A stretch of 64,000 nucleotides of DNA. It comes from Haemaphysalis longicornis (Eukaryota > Arthropoda > Arachnida > Ixodida > Ixodidae). The stretch spans positions 1 through 64,000 of the forward strand of contig JABSTR010003257.1 in assembly GCA_013339765.2 (NCBI GenBank), read 5' to 3'. Made by a program: the position numbers and the translations under genes. This document shows positions 56,206 to 64,000 of the stretch, piece by piece. The notes beneath the pieces were generated by a model, which searched no databases, was not told the origin of the DNA, and worked only from the letters and a program-made list of their open reading frames with translations. Every line of letters begins with the position of its first letter. Position 1 is the first letter of the stretch.

Positions 56206-56537
56206 AGGGGAGGGGGATGCGATAAGTGTGGGGGTATATATTTGTACGTGACTTCCAAATAAAGTTAGTTGAAAGTGCGCTCCGTGTTGTCTCTCCTCTT
56301 CTCTGTCCTTGTTTTTATGCGCTATGAATTTTTCGTCAAAGCATCACCAACTAGCCCAGAAATCCGTACTCGCGATTAAATCTGCTTTTCTTCAGGAGTG
56401 TGCGCTGCGTCTCCGGCTGCTGCTGCTATCAACGAATATGTTACCCGGCTGCTGCCACTGATAAGACTGCGCTCCCTGGGATGCATTTCCCACCCATCTG
56501 GACCACATCACCTATTTCTGGTGCTTGCACTGAATAA

Positions 56538-56746
56538 TTGATTTGATTGATTGTGGGGTTTAACGCGCCGACGCAACGCAGGCGATGAGGCGCGCCGTAG
56601 TGGAGGGCTCTGGATTAATTTTGACCATCTGGGGATGTTTATCGTGCGCCGAAATCTCGTACACACGGGCGTTTTTGCTTTTCGCCTCCATCAGAAAAGC
56701 GGCCGCCGCGGCCGGGAATCGAACCCGCGACCTCGTGCTCAGCAGC
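56538..56746 (-). mobile_element. tRNA-derived SINE, 5' truncated
   Basis: Minus orientation, tail CAATCAATCAAATCAAT. It is flanked by a perfect 12-bp duplication, TGCACTGAATAA (56526-56537 and 56747-56758). Its 5' end lies inside the tRNA head, keeping the B box but not the A box, close to the truncation point of the copy at 19066. Confidence 0.93.
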
Positions 56747-56954
56747 TGCACTGAATAAAAGGCGCTCGGAGGTCGACGCCGCTCACTCGGCAGGGTATAC
56801 AGTGGCGTGAGCACATAGTTAATTTTCTGCTTTTTCTCAGGCTGGAAAGGTTTCTAATATTTTCGCTTTTAAATGTGTAACCTGCTATCCCTGCTGCCAA
56901 GTCGTCATCAGTTATCATCTATCCTGATTGAGTGAATTCCGAAGACTTGTGTTG

Positions 56955-57690
56955 ACTTGAAATTATTGACTTGAAAACGGAGTTTCGCAAGGGACTACGG
57001 GAACTGAAAACCTATATCGACTTTATCAACAAATGCTTTGAGGAGATAAAATCTGAATGATAAGACTTAAAGATTGAGAAGAGGGCGTTGAAGGCCAACC
57101 AGCAGCGCTTCTGCAGGAAGGTTGAGACATTTAAAAGCAATCATGTGTATCCTGTATATTCTTATCCTTAGTACCCACTTCTTATGTCATACCACCCAGT
57201 GAGGTCCTTAAAAATAAAAACGATATGAAATGAAAAACGACAGCGCAAGAACAATACTCCCACAATAAAAACATTGCGCTGATAACACGTGCCACCTGAC
57301 AAAACGAAGAGTCTCGAGGAGTTTCTAGGAAGGCTTGGAAGCTCACCCGGTAAGCCCATTGCTAAGGAGGTATTCGAGATGTGTCACCTGGTTCCATAGC
57401 GTAAAACCGACGCCGAGGCAAACATCTTGGTTGCTTTGAACCGCTAATCGAAACGAAATGCGGTTCTTGAGATGGTACGAATACTAGGGTAACGACAAAA
57501 GACGTCGGGTTTTGTTGAAACGGCTCAGTGTCCATTAGGAACTCCTCTGTCTTGAGATAAAGAGACTGCTCGGAATTACCATCGCTAAGAAGGACGAAAA
57601 CTGGCAATTTGCATGATTAAATGGAGGCAAAGTTTTCCCTTGCAAGACAGAGGACTCTCGAATTGTGCGAATTGCCTGTGAAGCGTTTCT
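56955..57690 (+). pseudogene. LINE ORF1, coiled-coil and C-terminal domain
   Basis: LKTEFRKGLRELKTYIDFIN and KCFEEIK, then ALKANQQRF form the coiled coil typical of LINE ORF1 trimers. Further on KSLEEFLGRLGSS, KPIAKEVFEMCH, DAEANILVALNR and LNGGKVFPCKTEDSRIVRIA match the RNA-binding C-terminal domain of CR1/Jockey-type ORF1 proteins in several frames. Heavily decayed. Confidence 0.65.
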
Positions 57691-57869
57691 TCAAATATTG
57701 TTGGACTAAAAAACACGGAAAAAGCGCATCCTGCGCATTCGTATTTTTATGGTCACACCCAGCGACGTTGTTTTTCCTTAGTATATTGATTACATTTTTA
57801 TGCACGGAAATGCGCAATCTGCGTGTAGTGAACATAGCAAACTGACCACACCTTTTAATAAAATTTCTT

Positions 57870-58270
57870 TCCGGTTTCATGTACTCATGATCACCGAGAC
57901 ATGGTGTGCATCAGAAAACGAAGTGATGCGCTTCCCTAGTTACAAAACGTTTTTTTTGTGAACCGACGTTATGGACGCGGTGTGGGCCTGTAGCAGCTCC
58001 TGTCAGAGCACTTATAGGGCCGCTAGCTCGCAAAGCTTTCTATAGCTACCTAGGATTATGAAGTCTTAGCACTTGAGTAAGTAAAATGCGTGTTTGTCGT
58101 TTACCGCCCGCCTGATGGGAGGACCAATGTTTTCTTTTCCTTTTCGGAAAAAAAACTTGGCTTCGGGGGTGCGAATAAGCTGCGCCTGATTCTTTGTTCA
58201 AATGTAGTTTTTTTCCACGCCGGTTTGAACGTTAGAATAATTTACCGGTTGCATACGTTCTTCGCCCTTG
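57870..58270 (+). pseudogene. LINE ORF2 endonuclease fragment
   Basis: LMITETWCASENEVMRFPSY matches the second EEP motif region (ITETWL...P.Y), NRRYGRGVGL the next, and VVYRPPDGRTNVFFSF the Y.PP block. GDFN has decayed to AGLN near 58224. Stops and shifts throughout; no RT afterwards. Confidence 0.7.
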
Positions 58271-58517
58271 AATGAATTCTTGTTTGCCATAAATACCCTT
58301 TGATTGTTTTTTTCTATTTTCTCGTGTTTGCTGTGTTCTCTTTGTTGCCATCACGTTCTAAGGTTTCATCATGTCTAGCATAATTCATCGCTCAAAAATT
58401 TACACCTCAACATGTGTGCATTTACCAAAGTACTTGCAACGCAACATTGCACTATGTGTTCTTGTAGCGGTCTCTACCCCATTCGTTCCATAGATAGACC
58501 GTAAACGAGCTTCAGTG

Positions 58518-58601
58518 TAAATAAATAAATAAATAAATAAAAATATGTAAAAAATAACTCAATAAATAGGTATAAAAATAAATAAAAAAATAAATAAATA
58601 G
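58518..58601. repeat. AAAT microsatellite
   Basis: Two runs of TAAA/AAAT units separated by about 25 bp of AT-rich sequence. No coding. Confidence 0.85.
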
Positions 58602-59925
58602 CAATGGGGTGGGGGTTGCTCTAAAGAGTACGACTTGATGAGGTGCGCTATTTGGGTGTCAACGAGGTATTTGTCTGTGCCGTAAGGAGCTAAACAGCGT
58701 GTTTTCTGCGAAGAGCATGGTGTGGGTGAAGGATGCCTCACCGGTTGGGTTGTAGTTATTTCAGGAAGCACTTGGCTACAGGCGGAACCACCGCACTCAA
58801 GGTTTGTGGTGCCTGTAGCCGCACGGAACCGGTAAGGGCCTTTATATCCCAACCACCACGCATCCCAACGTTTCCAAAGTAGAATAGTGCGGAAGTATAG
58901 TCAGCTATCGTGATTCACTGCATCAGCAGTGCTTTTGCGTATATTTTTGACAATATCACAAACGGCTTCCTGCGAATTAGTTCCTAAGTAAACTGGCACC
59001 AAAGACGCGTCGGAAACGGGTGAGGAATGTTTGTCTTCGTTTCGATAGCATAGATGATGGGCTGAAGGCGACATCGGCTAATGTCCGATGCAAAATGCAG
59101 GAACAATTTCGCTAATAATACAAACGGTTTGTCTCGGTAAAGTAAGGCAATTCTGCTGTTTTTGTGATAACGCTCCGACTCGTGTGAAGATACTTCGTTA
59201 GGTGCAACTATGTTACATATTACATGGCTCAAGAGTGCGGGGTGTTTGCGTATGCCCAAATCCTTGGCCGGGTCCTTTTGACATGGTCACAGAGCGATTT
59301 CATTGTGCTCTTCTGTTGCAGCAGTTACTGTCCCATGGTGATAGCGGGGTATGTTTTGTATGAAGTGGTATTGTATGCCACGTATTGTCTGCCACGATTT
59401 CCCTTAAAGCTGTTGAGTAACCAACTATAGTTCCAAGTGCGTCTGGTATAATATAAAAGTGAAGTGTGATATCATACTTAGTATTTTACTGGTGAATGTG
59501 CTTTGCTAGCTCACTTTACCAACGGTGAAAGTTTGAAGATTTCGGATTTTACAAGTGTTGGTGGCACGCATACGAGCTTCGGCAGGAGTCATCTAATATA
59601 ACAGAGGGATATTGGTTAAGGAAGGGGTGGGGTGGTGGTGGCAGCCAAGAACTAAAAAACAAGACACTTTGGTTCAACCTTGCTAGAGCAAGCAAAGAGA
59701 AAGTAAATGTGTGGGCTGAAGTGGGCGGCAGCTTTGATGCTAGTGGGAAACTGTGGTTGTCATAGAGAATCTTCTTCAAGCTGAGCTGAAAAATTGTGCG
59801 CCTTGTTTTCCAGAGCTCCAGAGCGTAATCGGTATCAAATTGGTTTGAAAATTATCGGCGGCTCTAATGAGTCGTATTATCGCCTATATATTATATAAAC
59901 GCTGCTGTATTATCGGCTGCTATAT
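58602..59925. other. Unassigned DNA before the gypsy LTRs
   Basis: Short frames at 58559-58852 (minus), 58984-59259 (minus) and 59224-59430 (plus) carry no motif I know. It ends in a TA-rich run in which the gypsy LTR inserted. Confidence 0.4.
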
Positions 59926-59929
59926 ATAT

Positions 59930-60351
59930 TTCCGCGAAACGGGCATTGGGTTGGTTTCCTGATGTTTTGTTTTCACTGCGCGGCCGCGTCCGGCTGTGTT
60001 ATTAGTGTCCCAGGTGGAGCGCGTTTTCCATTCTTTATTTTTATGCCGCAAGGGTTGTATCATTCTGTTACGGAGAGCGTTTAATGCTAACGTCACTAGC
60101 CTTGAATAATCTTCTTTGATCTACAATGTTCTGGATGTGAACCGACAGTTCGAGAAACACGCGCGCCGAAAGATTAAAACCTGCAGAGCAAACACCGCGG
60201 TATACGAATCGCCGACGCTCGTCCACACACGTCACTTTGTTGACTGCTGCTTCCCCGCCAGTATATGCTTTGAGTTGCTAGGGGAGCAGAAATTCGCTCC
60301 AATAAGCGTCTTTTCCTTCAAGACAACTGCGTCATCTTTGGCTTTGTTACA
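59930..60351 (+). repeat. gypsy LTR, solo or remnant
   Basis: A 422-bp LTR aligning with those at 274 and 60356. Its first bases read TTCCGCGAAAC where the family has TGCCGCGAACC. ATAT precedes it (59926-59929) and follows it (60352-60355). No internal sequence accompanies it, as expected for a solo LTR left by recombination. Confidence 0.85.
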
Positions 60352-60355
60352 ATAT

Positions 60356-60779
60356 TGCCGCGAACCATGCATTGGGCTTGTTTATTTCTGTTTTGCTTTT
60401 ACCGCCCGGCTGCGCCGGCCTGTGTTATTTCTGTGCCAAGGGAAGCGCGTGTTCCGTTCTTTCTTTTTGTGCCGCATGTGTTATCTGTTCTGATAGGGAG
60501 AACATTCCGATCTAACGTGAACAGCCCGGAATAATCTTCTTTTATCTACAATTTTCTCGATGCGAATCGACGGTTCGAGAACCACGCGCGCCGAAAGATA
60601 AAAAGCCGGCAGAGCAGACGCCGGGGTATTTGATTCTGCGACGTTCGCCGACGCACGTCACTTTGTTGACCGCTGTTTCGCCGCCTCTGTATTCTTTTGA
60701 GTTGTTAAGGGAGCACAAATTCGCTCCAATAAACTTGTTTCTTTTCCAAAACAACTGCGTCGTCCCTGGCTTCGTGACA
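60356..60779 (+). repeat. gypsy 5' LTR
   Basis: A 424-bp LTR, TGCCGCGAACC to TTCGTGACA, starting immediately after the ATAT that ends the previous LTR. AATAAA lies about 55 bp before its end. Confidence 0.9.
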
Positions 60780-60798
60780 TCTGGTGGAGGTGCTGGGT
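60780..60798 (+). other. gypsy primer binding site
   Basis: TCTGGTGGAGGTGCTGGGT begins right after the LTR. The same site, diverged, is at 18213. The priming tRNA cannot be named with confidence from sequence alone. Confidence 0.65.
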
Positions 60799-60935
60799 AG
60801 CACCCTTCATGCCCACTACAACCTCTGAAAGCCGCCAAGACAGTCCAACAAGACCCAGCCTCCGCCGGCCAGATTTACCACCCGAGTTCGGTCTGCTACC
60901 GGAGAAAGCGAAGAAGAAAGACGTCAACCAGCACC

Positions 60936-62140
60936 ATGGTCAACCAAGCCGATCGTTCCGTCGTTCTGCAGCAGCCACGGGATCCGCCATCATTTCGACG
61001 AGCCCCCGACGAAGACCCAGAAGAATGGCTGGAGAAACTAGAGCGCGTCCGGAAATTCAACCGGTGGGACGATGCAGAAACGTTCCGGCATGTTTTCTTT
61101 TACTTGAAAGAGTCAGCACGCACTCAGTTCGAGAAACACGAGAGCTCCTTGACAAACTGGGCTCAGTTCAAAAGCTTGTTCCTGAGGACCTTTACTACTG
61201 TGGTCAGAAAAGAACGCCCAGCGCTTTTGCTGGAAACTCAAACGCAGCACCCCAACGAAGGGGTCATGATCTTTGTCGAGGAAATGAAGTGACTTTTTAG
61301 CCGTGCGGACCCGGAAATGACTGAAGAAAAAAACCTACGGTTTCTGATGCGAGGTGTGAAGCAAGAGCTCTTCGTGCGCCTTGTTCGCAACCCCCCCAAG
61401 ACCGTGTCCGAATTCGCGTCTGAGGCCGCCACGATGAAGATGACGCTCGAAATCCGAACGAGGCATTACGACCGCCCAATCAATTCGCTGGTTTCGGAGA
61501 CGATTGGTGCCGGCCCTATTAACTCCGACTCACTACGCGACACCATCCCTGCAGTGGTGAGGGAGGAGCTGCGGAAACTTTTCCCGACGACGATGCCACA
61601 CCCTCAAGTCGCTTCCCTGACTAACGTGTTCCGGCAAGAAGTACAGCAGGCTTTGGGAACTTCGATGCCGTCCGAAGCACCCCGCGAGCCAGAGGCTACG
61701 ACCTACTTCGCAGCAGTTCTTTGACACCGCCCCGTTCCAACATGTCGCCAAGAGGCCCCGCCTTCCGCCGCCCACTGTCGCCCGCCTGACCCCCTCTAGT
61801 CGAAACAAGATGCCGAGGAAGACCGACGTATGGCGAACACCGGATAATCGTCCTCTGTGCTAACACTGCGGAGAGGCCGACCACGTCTACCATCGCTGAG
61901 CATGCAAGAGACTCGGACTTCGTGGTTTCTCCGCCGACGCACCACGCCGCCAACCCGGAAAGCGCCCATCTGACATTGAAGAATACCTGTCCAACACCAG
62001 CCGTGGACCAGCCCGTTTCAACCATTCGCCGTCGCCCTACCCGTACCAGTCGCCGGACCGCCATAGCAGTGCTGACTTCGCACGTGGAAGGTCCCCCAGC
62101 CCACGCGTGGGAAACTAAAGGCGGCAACTTCTGGAGGTGA
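60936..62140 (+). pseudogene. Ty3/gypsy gag
   Basis: The ATG at 60936 starts MVNQADRSVVLQQPRDPPSF, aligned with the starts at 18361 and 43533. The capsid part covers EEWLEKLERVRKFNRWDDAE, FYLKESARTQFEKHESSL and, after a TGA at 61289, LFSRADPEMTEEKNLRFLMR to REELRKLFPTT. The frame is lost near 61720. The zinc knuckle region near 61860 would read C-H-CGEADHVYHR but is interrupted by two stops. The C-terminal part continues in another frame to 62140. Confidence 0.88.
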
Positions 62141-62420
62141 AGTTGCTCAACGGCGGAAAACCGAAAACCCTCCAACGACGCAAAGATTCGCCGAAGACTA
62201 TGACTTACAACATGCCCTCATCCCGACGACCCGACCTAACCCTGACGTGACTCCTGAACACGACGACAACCACACGGCGCGACGCGTACTTGACATGACC
62301 AAACCTGCCGCTGAGACGACAACAACGACGACGCAAAGTACCCGACCGTGAACACGCACAAGCCGAGATCCGACGCCCCGATGCACCCGGAACTCGAGGA
62401 AGGCAGCGTCCGACGTCCAA

Positions 62421-63050
62421 TTGTCCATCGACGGCTTTGACATAGTCGCCCTCATCGACACGGGAGCCGATTTCTCGGTTATGAGCGGGTCATTCGCGTC
62501 TAAGCTCAAGAAAGTTACAAGATTGGACGGTCCGCATAAACGCACAGCAGGAGGCCATCTTGTAACGCCAAGTGGAACGTGCACATCCCGCGTCACCATA
62601 GACGGCATCACGTACCCTGCTGCGTTCGTAATTTTACCTAACTGCTCCCGCGACGTAATACTCGGAATGGACTTTTTGACGGAGAACGGCGCAATAATTG
62701 ATCTCCAGACCAAGTCGATAACTTTTTCCTCTGACCACTCCACGTCGCCGCCACTGAACCCCGATCACCGTGCTGCTGTAAGGATCGCCGTCGATCACAT
62801 CACTCTGCCACCCCGCGCAAGTTTGATGATCGCCGAATACTGTGAGGATGCTGTTCCTAACATCAACGCTATCGTAAAGGGTGACCAAAGGTTGCTTCTC
62901 CTCCGCGATGTCTCCGTCGCAAGAGGCATTGCCCGCTTTAAGCAATGCAAATCCCATGTTTTGATCACCAGTTTCCCCGAGCAGTACCAGCATCTAAACA
63001 AGGGCGCTGCAATTGCATTCCTCGAAGAAACGCAAGAAGCAATCAACTGA
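62421..63050 (+). pseudogene. Ty3/gypsy protease and N-terminal pol
   Basis: An open frame of 209 codons. LIDTGADFSVMSGSF holds the retropepsin active site (DTGA, near 62457) and VILGMDFLTENG the second conserved block. The later part (IARFKQCKSHVLITSFPEQY) leads toward the RT. The protease itself looks intact; the frame ends with a TGA at 63048-63050 (EAIN then stop), and RT continues in another frame. Confidence 0.9.
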
Positions 63051-63099
63051 TCGTGGTCGCTAACTATGAATGCTCACGCGCAGATGCTTCCAAGCTGCC

Positions 63100-64000
63100 G
63101 CAAACTTTCGACGTGATCCCTGCAATGCCGCAAGAAAATGGGGACAGATTACTGGATTTGCTCCGTCGCTACAGCGAGTGTTTTTCGGCAAACTCAAAAT
63201 TACGTCAGACACCCGTAACGAAGCACCGAAATATAAACGAAGATGGAGCCCGACCTATCCGACAGTCACCGTACCGCGTCTCTTCACACGAGCGGGAAGC
63301 CATCCGGACTCAAGTCGACGACATGCTCAGCGACGACATATCACAGCCATCGAAAAGTCCGTGGGCTGCGCCGGTCGTACTCGTGAAGAAAAAAGACGGC
63401 ACCTTAAGGTTCTGCGTTTACTACCGGCGACTGAACAAAATCACAAAAAGAACGTGCACCCCTGCCATGAATCGACGGCGCCCTCTACCGCCTCTGTCAT
63501 GCGAAGTACTTCATATCGATGGATCTGAACACCGGCTACTGGCAAATTGACGTAGACAAGAGAGACCGAGAGAAGACTGCATTTATAACCCCGGATGGCC
63601 TGTACGAGTTCAAGGTGATGCCTTTCGGGCTGCGCACGGCGCCAGCAACGTTTCAACGAGTCATGGACACGGTGCTAGCTGGCCTGAAGTGGCACACCTG
63701 CCTCGTATACCTCAAAGACGTTGTCGTATTCGCCTGGACTTTCGACGAACACCTCGCAAGGTTGGAGACTGTACTCGAGGCCATTCGTACGTCGAGGCTA
63801 ACGCTGAAGCCTGAAAAGTGCCGTTTCGCGTAAGAGGAAGTCCAGTTCTTGGGCCACGTCTTCAACGCTGCTCGAGTCCTACCGGACCCAGCAATAACTT
63901 CAGCCGTCGCGAACTTCCCAAGGCCGAAACACAAAAAGGGCGTGCGAAGATTTCTCGGACTGAACGCATACTACCGGCGCTTCGTCGCAACCTTCGCACG
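63100..64000 (+). pseudogene. Ty3/gypsy reverse transcriptase (partial)
   Basis: The frame at 62945-63550 carries RPIRQSPYRVSSHEREAIRT, SPWAAPVVLVKKKDGTLRFC and RRLNKITK; a frameshift near 63460 switches to MDLNTGYWQIDVDKRDREKT, GLYEFKVMPFGLRTAPATFQ and RVMDTVLAGL. The catalytic box at 63708-63719 reads YLKD, not YLDD, so the enzyme is dead. After a stop at 63830, the connection region (VQFLGHVFNAARVLPDPA, GVRRFLGLNAYYRRFVATFA) reaches the window end. Confidence 0.9.

Larger units (their letters stand above)
54168..56338 (+). mobile_element. Penelope-like element with inverted terminal repeats
   Basis: A ~444-bp sequence containing the endonuclease end and 3' UTR is present at both ends in opposite orientation (54168-54611 minus, 55894-56338 plus), nearly identical. 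Between them lies a long reverse transcriptase frame starting about at RT motif 1. PLEs are known to carry such pseudo-LTRs in direct or inverted form. The copy is young: only one in-frame stop separates RT and nuclease. Confidence 0.9.
56345..58270 (+). mobile_element. Jockey/CR1-like LINE, 5' half
   Basis: A GC-rich leader (56345-56950) with a SINE inserted is followed by ORF1 (about 56955-57690) and the start of an ORF2 endonuclease (57870-58265). No RT follows. All frames are interrupted. LINE 5' halves are uncommon, since truncation normally removes the 5' end; here the 3' half has been lost. Confidence 0.7.
60356..64000 (+). mobile_element. Ty3/gypsy element, 5' two thirds (continues past the window)
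   Basis: LTR, primer site, gag, protease and reverse transcriptase follow in the usual order up to the window end. It is the best preserved gypsy copy here but has stops in gag, a frame change between protease and RT, a second frame change in the RT, and a mutated catalytic box. RNase H, integrase and the 3' LTR would lie to the right. Confidence 0.92.

Noticed and set aside
57362..57607. 81-codon minus-strand frame as a host exon
   Set aside because: The plus strand here encodes the decayed C-terminal domain of LINE ORF1 in several frames, so the minus frame is a shadow.
1..64000. A defence, biosynthetic or other operon-like system
   Set aside because: No cluster of intact non-mobile genes is present; all recognisable coding is retroelement or Helentron-like.

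Overview
The window looks like a piece of a large, repeat-rich arthropod nuclear genome, most probably a hard tick. The evidence is tRNA-headed SINE copies of the kind common in ticks, a LINE whose two ORFs resemble proteins usually annotated as tick transposon, many Penelope-like GIY-YIG fragments, and long AT-rich stretches without open frames. Species identity is inference. I recognise no host gene, rRNA, functional tRNA or CRISPR array.

Layout. 1-698: 3' end of a Ty3/gypsy element with its LTR. 1110-4627: a young but gutted BEL/Pao element on the minus strand (152-bp LTRs with one mismatch, 5-bp target duplication). 4628-16860: mostly unassigned AT-rich DNA with Penelope (PLE) fragments, one inverted pair of PLE ends, a 2-copy tandem repeat and a SINE. 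16895-22300: a 3'-truncated gypsy element whose LTR holds a Helentron-like insertion and whose gag holds a SINE. 22885-25010: a BEL-like, probably non-autonomous element carrying a short relative of the Helentron-like insertion. 25444-31025: a full-length LINE inserted in the A box of a tRNA-like tandem repeat, with a SINE nested in its reverse transcriptase. 31026-43400: RTE and other LINE scraps, a promoter-like block with heat-shock-element motifs, and a second small BEL-like element. 43395-44765: gypsy gag fragment. 45280-53115: two adjacent BEL/Pao elements on the minus strand, one split by a LINE. 53230-58270: LINE pieces around a nearly intact PLE with inverted terminal repeats. 59930-64000: a solo gypsy LTR followed directly by a gypsy element that leaves the window.

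The window is a stratigraphy of nested insertions. Exact target duplications around three SINEs, the LINE and the BEL element allow relative dating. The gypsy family is flanked by ATAT at every end that can be tested. The most interesting points are the LINE sitting in a tRNA-like A box, the Helentron-like pair with shared termini, and the PLE with inverted repeats. All coding regions I can identify are mobile-element derived, and nearly all are broken.
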